Positions 24,009 through 32,622 are shown, numbered from the stretch's first letter. The stretch is 46,778 nucleotides of DNA from an uncultured Oscillospiraceae bacterium (GCA_900549055.1 URNB01000004.1:1-46778); one strand, 5' to 3'. Translations and numbers: made by a program. The notes: generated by a model from the sequence alone, not told the origin.

Positions 24009-24817
24009 TGGTGGAAAATAAATACTTTGTAACCGACGCGCACTGCCACATCTACCCCGAAAAAATAGCCTCGCGCGCGGTTGCGGGAACCGATAATTTT
24101 TATCATGAGCATTCGGTAGGCTCAGGCACCGTTGAGGATCTTATTGAGATGGGCGATAAGGCGGGAATAGACCGATATATCGTCCAGTCGGTAGCCACAA
24201 CGCCGCACCAGGTTAAAAGCATTAACGAATTTATTGCAGGCGAGGTTAAAAAGCACCCGCATAAGCTTGTGGGGCTTGGCACTCTGCACCCCGACAGCGA
24301 GGATATTAAGGGTGATATTAAGCATTTAATGTCACTGGGGCTGCGCGGTGTTAAGCTGCACCCCGATATTCAGGCGTTTAAAATAGACGATTACCGCTGC
24401 CTTAAAATTTATGAGCTGTGCGAAGAAAACCGCCTGCCCATACTTATGCACACGGGAGACAGCCGCTACGATTATTCAAACCCCAACCGCCTTTTGCCCG
24501 TTCTTAAAATTTATACCGAGCTTACCGTTATAGGCGCGCATTTCGGCGGCTGGTCTATTTGGGAGGAGGCAAGCAAAAAGCTTTGCGGCACACCCAATTT
24601 GTATGTTGACTGTTCCTCTGCTTTTCCTTACCTTAAAAAGGAGACCGCAAAGGAGATAATCCGCCGCTACGGAGCGGACAGGGTGCTCTTCGGCAGCGAC
24701 TACCCGATGTGGTCGCCCGAAAACGAGCTTAATTATCTTTTATCATTAGACCTTGACGAAAACGAAATAAAGAGTATACTTAATATAAACGCTTGTAAAA
24801 TTTTTAATTTGGAGTGA
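24008..24817 (+). CDS. Amidohydrolase-family protein (Amidohydro_2 TIM barrel)
   Basis: 269 residues. Metallo-dependent hydrolase motifs: TDAHCHIYP (HxH metal site), GVKLHPDIQAF, LPILMHTGD, VIGAHFGGW and the catalytic Asp in LFGSDYPMW. These belong to the ACMSD/Amidohydro_2 group, whose members hydrolyse or decarboxylate small organic acids and lactones; the substrate is unknown. Its ATG overlaps the stop of the TIM/acyl-CoA synthetase fusion gene (TAATG), so the two are strongly coupled and likely act in one pathway. The next gene's ribosome site lies in its last codons. Confidence 0.88.
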   Translation: MVENKYFVTDAHCHIYPEKIASRAVAGTDNFYHEHSVGSGTVEDLIEMGDKAGIDRYIVQSVATTPHQVKSINEFIAGEVKKHPHKLVGLGTLHPDSEDIKGDIKHLMSLGLRGVKLHPDIQAFKIDDYRCLKIYELCEENRLPILMHTGDSRYDYSNPNRLLPVLKIYTELTVIGAHFGGWSIWEEASKKLCGTPNLYVDCSSAFPYLKKETAKEIIRRYGADRVLFGSDYPMWSPENELNYLLSLDLDENEIKSILNINACKIFNLE

Positions 24818-24822
24818 TTTCC

Positions 24823-26106
24823 TTGAACAGAGATACCGTTTGCGTGCAGGGCGGCTACAGACCCGGTAACGGCGAGCCACGGCAGATACCTATAATTCAA
24901 AGCACGACCTTTAAATATAACACGAGTGAGGACATGGGCAGGCTTTTCGATTTGGAAGCAAGCGGATATTTCTATTCGCGCCTGCAAAACCCCACCTGCG
25001 ATACCGTAGCAGCCAAAATTTGCGAGCTTGAGGGCGGCACTGCCGCTATGCTTACATCATCCGGTCAGGCGGCTTCGTTTTACGCCGTATTCAACATAGC
25101 ATCCTGCGGCGACCATATTGTTTCCTCATCCTCTATTTACGGCGGGACATACAATCTTTTCGCCGTTACAATGAAAAGAATGGGAATTGACTTTACCTTT
25201 GTATCGCCCGACTGTACAAGGGAGGAGCTTGACGCGGCTTTCCGCCCCAATACAAAGGCGGTATTCGGCGAGACGGTTGCAAACCCTGCGCTTACCGTGC
25301 TTGATTTTGAAAAATTCGCCGCCGCTGCGCACAGCCACGGCGTTCCGCTTATAGTAGATAACACCTTTGCAACGCCCGTCAACTGCCGCCCATTTGAGTG
25401 GGGAGCGGATATTGTGACCCATTCCACCACAAAATATATGGACGGTCACGGTGCGGCGGTAGGCGGCTGTATTGTGGATTCGGGCAAATTTGATTGGACG
25501 CGTTACCCCGACAAATTTTCCGGGCTTTGCACCCCGGATGACAGCTACCACGGCATAACCTATACAGAACGCTTCGGTATAGGCGGCGCGTATATCACCA
25601 AGGCTACCGCGCAGCTGATGCGCGATTTCGGCTCGGTTCAGTCGCCGCAAAGCGCGTTTATTTTAAATTTGGGACTTGAAAGCTTACACGTCAGAATGGC
25701 GCGGCACTGCGAAAACGCCCTTGCTGTGGCGCGTGCGCTAAAAAACGATGACCGCGTGGCTTATATAATTTACCCGGGACTTGAAGGCGATAAATACCAT
25801 GACCTTGCAAAAAAATATATGCCGAACGGCACTACCGGCGTTGTTAGCTTTGGCTTGAAGGGCGGGAGAGCCGCTGCGGAGGGCTTTATGAAGGGGCTTA
25901 AGATAGCCGCGATCGAGACCCATGTCGCCGACGCACGCACCTGCTGCCTGCACCCCGCAAGCAGCACACATCGCCAAATGACTGATGACGAGCTTGCCGC
26001 CGCGGGCGTACCCGCAGACCTTATCCGTATGTCCTGCGGGCTTGAAAACTCGGAGGATCTTATAAACGATATTAAGCAGGCGCTCGACAGTGCCGAAAGC
26101 AGGTAA
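24823..26106 (+). CDS. metY: O-acetylhomoserine sulfhydrylase (MetY)
   Basis: 427 residues from TTG 24823 (GGAG 8 nt upstream); a GTG at 24814 is the alternative. Cys/Met-metabolism PLP enzyme: TVCVQGGYRP, SRLQNPT, LEGGTAAMLTSSGQAA, VDNTFATPVNCRPFEWGADIV, the PLP-lysine motif HSTTKYMDGHG, and C-terminal ETHVADARTCCLHPASSTHRQ typical of the O-acetylhomoserine branch. It makes homocysteine from O-acetylhomoserine and sulfide (or a thiol) in the cytosol. Fourth gene of the T-box operon, 3 nt before metA, whose acetyl-type active site supplies its substrate. Confidence 0.93.
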   Translation: MNRDTVCVQGGYRPGNGEPRQIPIIQSTTFKYNTSEDMGRLFDLEASGYFYSRLQNPTCDTVAAKICELEGGTAAMLTSSGQAASFYAVFNIASCGDHIVSSSSIYGGTYNLFAVTMKRMGIDFTFVSPDCTREELDAAFRPNTKAVFGETVANPALTVLDFEKFAAAAHSHGVPLIVDNTFATPVNCRPFEWGADIVTHSTTKYMDGHGAAVGGCIVDSGKFDWTRYPDKFSGLCTPDDSYHGITYTERFGIGGAYITKATAQLMRDFGSVQSPQSAFILNLGLESLHVRMARHCENALAVARALKNDDRVAYIIYPGLEGDKYHDLAKKYMPNGTTGVVSFGLKGGRAAAEGFMKGLKIAAIETHVADARTCCLHPASSTHRQMTDDELAAAGVPADLIRMSCGLENSEDLINDIKQALDSAESR

Positions 26107-26109
26107 AAA

Positions 26110-27027
26110 ATGCCGATTAAAATTCCAAACGATCTGCCGGCGGTCAAAACGCTGAATAATGAGAACATCTTCGTTATGACCGAAACAAGAGCTATAACGC
26201 AGGATATCCGCCCGCTTAAAATACTGCTTTTAAACCTGATGCCGAAAAAGATTGAAACCGAAACACAGATTTCCCGTCTGCTCGGAAACTCCCCGCTGCA
26301 GGTTGATCTTGAATTTCTGCATACAAAAAGCCATGTTTCAAAAAATACCTCGGCAGAGCACCTTTTTACATTTTACAAAACCTTTGAGGATGTTCGCGAC
26401 CGCACATTTGACGGTATGATAATAACCGGCGCGCCGGTTGAAAGGCTGCCGTTTGAGGAGGTTGAGTATTGGGCGGAGCTTTGCGAAATTATGGAATGGA
26501 GCAAGACCCATGTACACAGCACCTTTCATATTTGCTGGGGTGCGCAGGCGGGGCTTTACTACCATTACGGCATAAAAAAATATATGCTTGAAAAAAAGCT
26601 GTTCGGCGTTTTTCCGCATACCGTGGATTATAAAAATTCAATTCTATTCCGCGGGTTTGACGATACCTTTATGGTGCCCCAGTCGCGCTACACAACCTTT
26701 AAAACAGAGGACATAAGGGCAGTGCCGCAGCTTAAAATTTTAGCCTCCTCCAAGGAAACGGGAGTGTACGCCGTATCCTCTGAAAAAGGGAAGCAGATAT
26801 TTATAACGGGTCATTCCGAATATGACTCGAACACACTGGCAGATGAGTATTTCCGCGATTTAAAGGTGGGCGAAAAAATAGAAATACCGAAAAATTATTT
26901 TAGGGGTGACAACCCCGAAAATCAGCCCCTCGTTTCGTGGCGCGCGCATGCGAATCTGCTTTACTCAAACTGGCTTAACTACTTTGTTTACCAGACCACG
27001 CCGTACGATATTGAGACCATAAAATAA
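26110..27027 (+). CDS. metA: Homoserine O-acetyltransferase (MetA family)
   Basis: 305 residues, normal for MetA. Motifs: IKIPNDLPAVKTL at the N-terminus, LNLMPKKIETETQ, catalytic Cys in HICWGAQAGLYYHYG, SRYTTF, and the His/Glu dyad region GHSEYD. The acyl-donor determinant is the residue after GAPV: a Glu here (GAPVERLPFEEV) corresponds to the Glu that gives acetyl-CoA specificity in the Bacillus-type enzymes, in contrast to the Gly of the E. coli succinyltransferase. It thus pairs with MetY for direct sulfhydrylation to homocysteine. Last gene of the leucine-type T-box operon; no clear terminator follows. Confidence 0.93.
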   Translation: MPIKIPNDLPAVKTLNNENIFVMTETRAITQDIRPLKILLLNLMPKKIETETQISRLLGNSPLQVDLEFLHTKSHVSKNTSAEHLFTFYKTFEDVRDRTFDGMIITGAPVERLPFEEVEYWAELCEIMEWSKTHVHSTFHICWGAQAGLYYHYGIKKYMLEKKLFGVFPHTVDYKNSILFRGFDDTFMVPQSRYTTFKTEDIRAVPQLKILASSKETGVYAVSSEKGKQIFITGHSEYDSNTLADEYFRDLKVGEKIEIPKNYFRGDNPENQPLVSWRAHANLLYSNWLNYFVYQTTPYDIETIK

Positions 27028-27141
27028 TCCCATCGGGGTCTAAACCGCGAATTTTGACGAAAAATTATATCAATTCTACACAAATACGGGGTTTTGGATT
27101 CTTAAATCGTTGGATAAATATTAGAACTTATTCACAAATAA

Positions 27142-27169
27142 TTGACGATTTCATTAAATGTGGTATAAT
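27142..27169 (+). promoter_or_regulatory. Promoter of the HPr gene
   Basis: TTGACG (27142-27147), 16-nt spacer, TATAAT (27164-27169), about 70 nt before the HPr ATG. Confidence 0.7.
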
Positions 27170-27239
27170 GATAATATCAGGTGTTACCGAGTTGTAACAA
27201 GGCAGTTAATAAAATGTTAATCCCGAAGGAGATTTTACA

Positions 27240-27503
27240 ATGTGTGTTAAAGATGTAGTTATTCAGAATCAGGTTGGTCTTCATGCCCGCCCGGCAACCT
27301 TTTTTATTCAGAAGGCAAATGAGTATAAGTCCTCAATTTGGGTTGAGAAGGATGAAAGAAAGGTAAACGCAAAGAGCCTTTTGGGTGTTCTGTCGCTCGG
27401 CATTGTAGGCGGCACCACCATTAAAATAATTGTTGACGGCTCTGATGAAAAGGAAGCTCTTGACGGGCTTGTAGCTTTGGTAGAATCAGGTTTTGCAGAT
27501 TGA
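27240..27503 (+). CDS. ptsH: Phosphocarrier protein HPr
   Basis: 87 residues, standard HPr size. Phosphorylation site His15 in QVGLHARPATFF and regulatory Ser46 in AKSLLGVLSLGI, both at canonical positions, so it is HPr rather than Crh (which has Gln at 15). It accepts phosphate from PEP-dependent enzyme I for PTS sugar uptake; Ser46 phosphorylation by HPr kinase mediates catabolite repression with CcpA. Own promoter upstream, GAAGGAG ribosome site 9 nt before the ATG, and a terminator downstream. The neighbouring PfkB kinase fits a role in sugar phosphate use. Confidence 0.95.
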   Translation: MCVKDVVIQNQVGLHARPATFFIQKANEYKSSIWVEKDERKVNAKSLLGVLSLGIVGGTTIKIIVDGSDEKEALDGLVALVESGFAD

Positions 27504-27527
27504 TATTGTATAATAAGCTTTACAATG

Positions 27528-27555
27528 TCTCCCTCTGACGAGGGAGGCTTTTTTA
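27528..27555 (+). terminator. Terminator after HPr gene
   Basis: CTCCCTC (27529-27535) pairs with GAGGGAG (27540-27546) around TGAC, then GCTTTTTT. It lies 13 nt before the pfkB start, so any pfkB message from the HPr promoter must read through it. Confidence 0.85.
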
Positions 27556-27567
27556 TAGGGAGAATTT

Positions 27568-28473
27568 ATGATTTATACAGTAACCTTAAACCCTGCGCTT
27601 GATTATATTATGTACCCGGAAAATTTAGCTGCGGGCGAAATTAACCGCTCTTCGCGCGAAAGCCTTTATTTCGGCGGCAAGGGCATAAATGTCTCGTTCA
27701 TTTTAAACGAGCTGGGAATTCCATCGGTCGCGACGGGTTTTATTGCGGGATTTACGGGCAGCGCGCTTGAAAGCGCAGCTTCCGCCTTTGCAATCACCGA
27801 TTTTGTAAGACTTGAAAAGGGTATTACCCGAATAAATGTAAAGCTCCGTGCCGAAAATGAGACCGATATCAATGCCGCAGGACCCGAGATATCGGATACG
27901 GATACAGAACGCCTTTTTGAAAAGCTCGAAAAAGCACAGGCGGGGGATACGGTTGTATTATCGGGCAGCATTCCCAAAAGCGTTCCCGCAGACATTTACG
28001 GGGAAATAATGAGAAAGCTCTCCCCGCGCCGCGTGAAATTCGCGGTTGACGCAGAGGGAGAGGCTCTTTTAAAATCTCTTGAATTTTCTCCGTTTTTAAT
28101 AAAACCCAATCTTGAAGAACTGAACGGCATTTTCAATACAGAGGTAACAAAACAAAATGTAAATATCTACGCCAAAAAGCTGATTTCGCTCGGCGCGCAG
28201 AATGCACTCATCTCCATGGGAGGGGACGGCGCTTATCTTTCCTGCTCGGACGGCAAAGGGCTTTATATGCCTGCAGTATCGGGCACAGCCGTCAACACCG
28301 TGGGCGCCGGCGATTCAATGCTCGCAGGCTTTCTTGCGGGATATGAAAAAACCAAGGATTCCGGCTATGCTTTGCGCTTAGGTACGGCTGCGGGCAGCGC
28401 TACGGCATTCAGCGAGGGGTTGGCAACCGGTGCTGAAATTCGGAATGCGGAATTATCCTTTGCAAAACAATAA
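27568..28473 (+). CDS. PfkB-family 1-phosphofructokinase / tagatose-6-phosphate kinase
   Basis: 301 residues of the FruK/LacC branch. N-terminal VTLNPALDYIMYPENL and YFGGKGINVSFIL, substrate-binding VLSGSIPKSVP, IKPNLEELNGIF, and the catalytic C-terminal motif NTVGAGDSMLAGFLAG, whose Asp is the general base. It phosphorylates a sugar phosphate, most likely fructose 1-phosphate to the bisphosphate. Located next to the HPr gene but behind its terminator; ATG at 27568 has AGGGAG about 6 nt upstream. No PTS fructose transporter gene follows, so the exact substrate is undecided. Confidence 0.88.
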   Translation: MIYTVTLNPALDYIMYPENLAAGEINRSSRESLYFGGKGINVSFILNELGIPSVATGFIAGFTGSALESAASAFAITDFVRLEKGITRINVKLRAENETDINAAGPEISDTDTERLFEKLEKAQAGDTVVLSGSIPKSVPADIYGEIMRKLSPRRVKFAVDAEGEALLKSLEFSPFLIKPNLEELNGIFNTEVTKQNVNIYAKKLISLGAQNALISMGGDGAYLSCSDGKGLYMPAVSGTAVNTVGAGDSMLAGFLAGYEKTKDSGYALRLGTAAGSATAFSEGLATGAEIRNAELSFAKQ

Positions 28474-28474
28474 A

Positions 28475-28502
28475 TGCGGCGTTACCGCCGCAAAATTTTT
28501 TT
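28475..28502 (+). terminator. Terminator after pfkB
   Basis: Perfect TGCGGCG (28475-28481) / CGCCGCA (28486-28492) stem with TTAC loop, then AAATTTTTTT. It is located just past the pfkB stop. Confidence 0.88.
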
Positions 28503-28521
28503 GAATTTATCGCCATGCTAA

Positions 28522-28555
28522 AATCACCCCGAAGGAATTAGCCTTCGGGGTGATT
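28522..28555 (-). terminator. Terminator of rpsT
   Basis: A 14-bp perfect stem: AATCACCCCGAAGG at 28522-28535 and its complement at 28542-28555 with a 6-nt loop. On the minus strand it is followed by TTTTA. It ends the rpsT message and may also stop converging pfkB transcripts. Confidence 0.8.
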
Positions 28556-28585
28556 GAGCCTTCGGTAAAGCCGAAAGGTGTCAGA

Positions 28586-28849
28586 TTACGCCTTTACTTT
28601 ATTATAGCGGGTAACCAAAGCAGATTTCTTTCTTGCTGCGTTGTTCTTGTGAATGATACCCTTAACCGTAGCCTGATCAATCTTCTTAACAGCTGCAGTT
28701 ACAACCTCCGCCATATCGGCAGAGCCGGCGTCTATAGCGGCGTCCGCTTTCTTAACAGCAGTTCTTAAAGCGGAACGGTAAGCTTTATTGCGCTCATAAT
28801 TAGCTCGGCTTACGAGCACGCGCTTTTTCGCAGATTTAATATTCGGCAT
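28586..28849 (-). CDS. rpsT: 30S ribosomal protein bS20
   Basis: 87 residues beginning MPNIKSAKKRVLVSRANYE, with NKAYRSALRTAVKKADAAI and the C-terminal KGIIHKNNAARKKSAL, the standard bS20 sequence rich in Lys, Arg and Ala. It binds 16S rRNA in the small subunit body. The ATG at 28849 is chosen because it gives the conserved N-terminus and has GGAGGTG about 6 nt upstream; a longer frame upstream is leader sequence. It is monocistronic with its own promoter and terminator. Confidence 0.97.
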   Translation of the reverse strand: MPNIKSAKKRVLVSRANYERNKAYRSALRTAVKKADAAIDAGSADMAEVVTAAVKKIDQATVKGIIHKNNAARKKSALVTRYNKVKA

Positions 28850-28886
28850 CGTGACACCTCCTAACACATTACTCACAGTACAAATT

Positions 28887-28915
28887 ATAATACCACATAA
28901 AATCGGAAAATGCAA
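28887..28915 (-). promoter_or_regulatory. Promoter of rpsT
   Basis: Minus strand TTGCAT (28915-28910), 17-nt spacer, TATTAT (28892-28887), about 40 nt before the rpsT ATG. Confidence 0.65.
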
Positions 28916-28963
28916 CAGTTTTTTTGAAGTTTTAAATTTTTATGCATTTTTTTGCCGAAAAGC

Positions 28964-29944
28964 CTATCTCTCCTCACGGAAATATGAAAGTCCCAAATGC
29001 GCGGGTGGCTGATTTTCGCGGCGCTTACGGATACTCACCACTATAAGTACGATTATGGTAACCACATAAGGAAGCATCTGAATCAGCGGAATCATCTGCA
29101 TGGGCACATTTATATAGTTGAATAGAATATAAAGCGCACCGAACAGATAAGAGCCGAGTATGGCAAGCGAGGGCTTCCAGGTAGCAAAGATAACTATTGC
29201 TATTGCAAGCCAGCCGCGGTCGCCGAAGCCGTTGTTCGACCAAATGCCGTTGCAGTAATCCATTACATAGAAAAGCCCGCCGAGCCCCGCTATCATGCCG
29301 CCTATGCAGGTAGCGAAATACTTATATCGCGTAACATTAATGCCTGCGGCGTCCGCCGTGGCGGGATTTTCACCCACCGCGCGAAGGTTAAGCCCGTGCT
29401 TTGTTCTTTTAAGGAATACCGCGGAAATAATCGCAATGATAATTGCAAGGTACACCATAAAGCCGTAGGAGAAGAAGAGCTTGCCTATATCCCCCATGCT
29501 TTCCGCAAACGGCAGGGTGGTTTTAAACGCCCGCGCGATATCGACCAAAGCAAGATACGGAACATCGCTTTTAACGATCTTAATAAGCGAGCCGCCGAAG
29601 AAGTTACCGCAGCCCACGCCGAAGGTGGTAATTGCAAGACCCGTAACATTTTGATTTGCTCTGAGTGTTACGGTCAGGAAGCAATAAAGGAGCGACACGA
29701 GCAGCGAGCCCAAAAGGCAGCACAAAAACGGAATTAAAACCGCTATTATAGGCACTACCTCATCGGTTGAGGTTTGGTACATAAAGCCGCCGACAACGCC
29801 CGATATTGCGCCGATATACATAATGCCGGGTATACCGAGGTTAAGGTTGCCGGATTTCTCTGTCAGGATTTCGCCGGTAGCCCCGTAAAGCAAAGGTGTG
29901 CCCTGCAAAACAGCACGCTGGATAAAGTTAATGACAGTTAACAT
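28964..29944 (-). CDS. Nucleoside ABC transporter permease (BMP type, NupQ/YufQ-like)
   Basis: 326 residues, about 8-9 membrane segments of the branched-chain/ribose permease superfamily (BPD_transp_2). Recognisable blocks: LLYGATGEILTEKSGNLNLGIPGIMYIGA, the strongly conserved EKxGVxNLGxEG-like loop, and GENPATADAAGINVTRYK, the EAA-like coupling loop contacting the ATPase. It forms one half of the channel importing purine nucleosides with the permease encoded just upstream. ATG overlaps the stop of that gene by one base. Last gene of the riboswitch-controlled operon; no clear terminator seen within the 60 nt after it. Confidence 0.9.
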   Translation of the reverse strand: MLTVINFIQRAVLQGTPLLYGATGEILTEKSGNLNLGIPGIMYIGAISGVVGGFMYQTSTDEVVPIIAVLIPFLCCLLGSLLVSLLYCFLTVTLRANQNVTGLAITTFGVGCGNFFGGSLIKIVKSDVPYLALVDIARAFKTTLPFAESMGDIGKLFFSYGFMVYLAIIIAIISAVFLKRTKHGLNLRAVGENPATADAAGINVTRYKYFATCIGGMIAGLGGLFYVMDYCNGIWSNNGFGDRGWLAIAIVIFATWKPSLAILGSYLFGALYILFNYINVPMQMIPLIQMLPYVVTIIVLIVVSIRKRRENQPPAHLGLSYFREER

Positions 29945-31050
29945 TATTTCTCCTCCTTTTTACGGCGGCTGAAGTTGATTTTGTAATTGATGAAGAATTC
30001 GCAGCCTATTATGAAGAACAGGATTATTCCGGTTAAAATATCGGAGAAATCGCCGTTCAAACCGAATTTAGAGGTAACCTCATCCGCGCCGCGCCCCAAG
30101 AAGACGAGCAGCAGGGTGGTTAAAATCATTGTGATCGGATTGAATTTGCCGAGCCATGAAACCATTATGGCGGTGAAGCCTCTGCCGCCTACCAAATTTG
30201 AATCGATAGAGTGTGAAGAGCCGCCCACAAGCAGGAGACCCGCAAGACCGCATATGGCGCCCGACACAAGCATTGTGCGGATAATTACCTTCTTGACATT
30301 TATTCCGATATAGCGGGCGGTGTTTTCACTCTCGCCCACAACCGAAATTTCATAGCCGTGCTTGCTGTATTTAAGATATATCTGCATTAAAACGGTGATA
30401 ACCGCCACAATTATGATGTTAAGCAGGTATTTGACCCCGAAAATATCCGGCAGCCAGCCGTGAGATAAAAGGTCAGGACCCACAACATTCGAACCGCTTT
30501 TATCTGCGATTTTAAGAAAGTATTCTACAAGCTGAATCGCAACATAGTTCATCATGAGTGTGAAAAGCGTTTCGTTGGTTTTCCACTGTGCCTTGAATAT
30601 CGCCGGGATAACGCCCCAAATCATGCCCGAAACTATTGCGGCGACCGTCATAATAAGAATCAGCACGCCGTTCGGCACCTTGCCGCCGAGCCAAAACATA
30701 CATGCGGCGGTGGCAAGACAGCCTATGAGCACCTGACCCTCCGCGCCGGTGTTCCAAAAGCGCATACGGAACGCGGGCGTTACCGCAAGGGATATGCAGA
30801 GAAGTATTGCAATATCGTGAATTGTAACGAGCAGTCTGCCCTTGCCGACCGCACCGTGAACAATTGTCTGATAAATTGAGATCGGGTTGTCTCCTGTAAG
30901 CACCTTTGTAACAATGCCACAAACCACAAGAGCCAAAACGATTGCTGCGGCTCTTACTGTTATTCGATAGGTAAGGGAAACGCCGTCTCTTTTGGAAATA
31001 TAAGCAAACGGCTCGCGCTTAAGCTTCTTTTCACCTGCCATCTTCCGCAC
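29944..31050 (-). CDS. Nucleoside ABC transporter permease (BMP type, NupP/YufP-like)
   Basis: 368 residues with an N-terminal cytosolic basic segment (KKLKREPFAYISKRDG) and about 9 membrane helices. Family blocks: FRMRFWNTGAEGQVLIGCLA, MTVAAIVSGMIWGVIPAIFKA, WKTNETLFTLMMNYVAIQLVEY and the ATPase-coupling loop VGESENTARYIGINV. Pairs with the second permease and the double-ATPase protein to import nucleosides. The start overlaps the upstream ATPase gene by 20 nt: translational coupling. An ATG three codons downstream gives a slightly shorter protein. Confidence 0.9.
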   Translation of the reverse strand: MRKMAGEKKLKREPFAYISKRDGVSLTYRITVRAAAIVLALVVCGIVTKVLTGDNPISIYQTIVHGAVGKGRLLVTIHDIAILLCISLAVTPAFRMRFWNTGAEGQVLIGCLATAACMFWLGGKVPNGVLILIMTVAAIVSGMIWGVIPAIFKAQWKTNETLFTLMMNYVAIQLVEYFLKIADKSGSNVVGPDLLSHGWLPDIFGVKYLLNIIIVAVITVLMQIYLKYSKHGYEISVVGESENTARYIGINVKKVIIRTMLVSGAICGLAGLLLVGGSSHSIDSNLVGGRGFTAIMVSWLGKFNPITMILTTLLLVFLGRGADEVTSKFGLNGDFSDILTGIILFFIIGCEFFINYKINFSRRKKEEK

Positions 31051-32560
31051 CTCCCGATTTTGTCATTAAAAGTCCGAGCTCTTCCTTTGTGGTCTCTCTT
31101 GCGTCCACAATGCCGGTAACTCTGCCCGAATTTACTACTATAATGCGGTCGCAAAGCTCAATTAAAACATCCAGATCCTCGCCGACGAATATGACCGCAA
31201 CGCCGTTTTTCTTCTGTTGATTGAGAAGATTGTATATCATATAAGAGGAGTTTATATCAAGTCCTCTTACAGGGTACGCTGCCATAAGCACGGTTGGAGA
31301 TGACGCAATCTCACGCCCTACAAGCACCTTTTGAACATTGCCGCCCGAAAGCCTGCGAACAGGGGTGTTCGCGCCGGGTGTGGCAATCTCCAAATCGTTT
31401 ATAATATCCTCAGCAAGCTTTTTCGGCGACTGGCGGTTAAGGAAAAGCGAGCGCCCGCGGCGATAGCTGCGCAGCATCATATTATCCACAATGTCCATAT
31501 TGCCTACCAAGCCCATTCCGAGCCTGTCCTCGGGGACGAACGAAAGGCGGACTCCCAGCTCACGAATCTGCATGGGTGTTTTGTCCCGCAGGTTTTCATC
31601 CGCTCCGGTCTTCGGATTATTGTAAATTATTTCACCGCTGTGAACCCTCTGCAGACCGGCTATTGCCTCCAAAAGCTCGCGCTGTCCGCTTCCGGCTATG
31701 CCCGCAATTCCGAGTATTTCACCGCTTTTTGCAGTGAAGGATATATCGTCAAGAACCTTAATACCGTCCTCGCTGTAAAGGTCAAGTCCCTTTATCATAA
31801 GCCTGTCCGCGGTATTTTCCGGCTCTGTTCTGTCAATGTTAAGAGAAACCTTCTTGCCCACCATCATTTCGGTAAGCTCGGCTTCGTTCGTTTCCTTTGT
31901 TATAACAGTATCTATGTATTCGCCGCGTCGGAGAATCGCCACGCGGTCGGAAACGGAGAGCACCTCGTGCATTTTGTGCGTGATTATTATAATGGACTTG
32001 CCGTCGCTGCGCATTCTTTTCAGCACCGCAAAAAGCTTTTCGGTCTCCTGCGGGGTAAGCACCGCAGTCGGCTCGTCAAGTATCAGTATATCCGCTCCGC
32101 GGTAAAGCACCTTTATTATTTCAACGGTCTGCTTTTCCGAAACCGACATCTGATAAATTTTCTTCTTCGGGTCAACATCAAACCCGTATTTCTCGGAAAT
32201 ATCGGCGACGCGCTTTGCGGCTTCCTTAAGATTGAAGCGTTTATCGCGGTCGATCCCCAAAACTATATTTTCGGTAGCGTCAAATACATCCACAAGCTTA
32301 AAATGCTGGTGGATCATACCTATCTTAAGGTCAAAGGCGTCCTTCGGCGAGTTTATTACAACGCGTTCGCCGTTCACAAGAATCTCGCCCTCATCCGGGT
32401 GGTAGATACCTGCAATCATATTCATGAGCGTCGTCTTGCCCGATCCGTTTTCACCGAGCACGGCAAGAATTTCGCCCTTTTCCACCGTAAGATTAATGTC
32501 CTTGTTAGCGACCACCTTACCGAAGCGTTTCGTTACATTTCTTATTTCAAGCGCGTTCAC
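31031..32560 (-). CDS. Nucleoside ABC transporter ATP-binding protein, duplicated ATPase (NupO/YufO-like)
   Basis: 509 residues with two ABC ATPase domains, as in the RbsA/YufO group. Domain 1: Walker A GENGSGKTTL, Q-loop IGMIHQHFKLVD, signature MSVSEKQTVEI, Walker B ADILILDEPTAVLT. Domain 2: GIAGSGQRELL as degenerate Walker A, FVPEDRLGMGLV, RLSGGNVQKVLVGRE as signature, and VLMAAYPVRGLDINS in place of the usual DEPTRGLD Walker B. Domain 2 is the non-canonical half typical of these importers. It powers purine nucleoside uptake. Separated from the upstream lipoprotein gene by a 12-bp hairpin. Confidence 0.93.
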   Translation of the reverse strand: MNALEIRNVTKRFGKVVANKDINLTVEKGEILAVLGENGSGKTTLMNMIAGIYHPDEGEILVNGERVVINSPKDAFDLKIGMIHQHFKLVDVFDATENIVLGIDRDKRFNLKEAAKRVADISEKYGFDVDPKKKIYQMSVSEKQTVEIIKVLYRGADILILDEPTAVLTPQETEKLFAVLKRMRSDGKSIIIITHKMHEVLSVSDRVAILRRGEYIDTVITKETNEAELTEMMVGKKVSLNIDRTEPENTADRLMIKGLDLYSEDGIKVLDDISFTAKSGEILGIAGIAGSGQRELLEAIAGLQRVHSGEIIYNNPKTGADENLRDKTPMQIRELGVRLSFVPEDRLGMGLVGNMDIVDNMMLRSYRRGRSLFLNRQSPKKLAEDIINDLEIATPGANTPVRRLSGGNVQKVLVGREIASSPTVLMAAYPVRGLDINSSYMIYNLLNQQKKNGVAVIFVGEDLDVLIELCDRIIVVNSGRVTGIVDARETTKEELGLLMTKSGGAEDGR

Positions 32561-32594
32561 AAGTATCCTCCCTGTATGCTTTAAAAATCAAAAT

Positions 32595-32622
32595 ACACAA
32601 GGGGAAAATATTCCCCTTGTGT
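32595..32622 (-). terminator. Intercistronic stem-loop / attenuator between lipoprotein and ATPase genes
   Basis: A perfect 12-bp stem (ACACAAGGGGAA / TTCCCCTTGTGT) with a 4-nt loop. On the minus strand it is followed by ATTTTGATTTTT. Its place between binding-protein and ATPase genes suggests partial termination or 3'-end stabilisation, giving more lipoprotein than transporter, a common arrangement in ABC import operons. Confidence 0.75.

Noticed and set aside
31331..32584. Long open frame (417 codons) on the plus strand
   Set aside because: It lies entirely antisense to the double-ATPase gene, whose motifs are unambiguous; composition is that of a shadow frame and no ribosome site precedes it.
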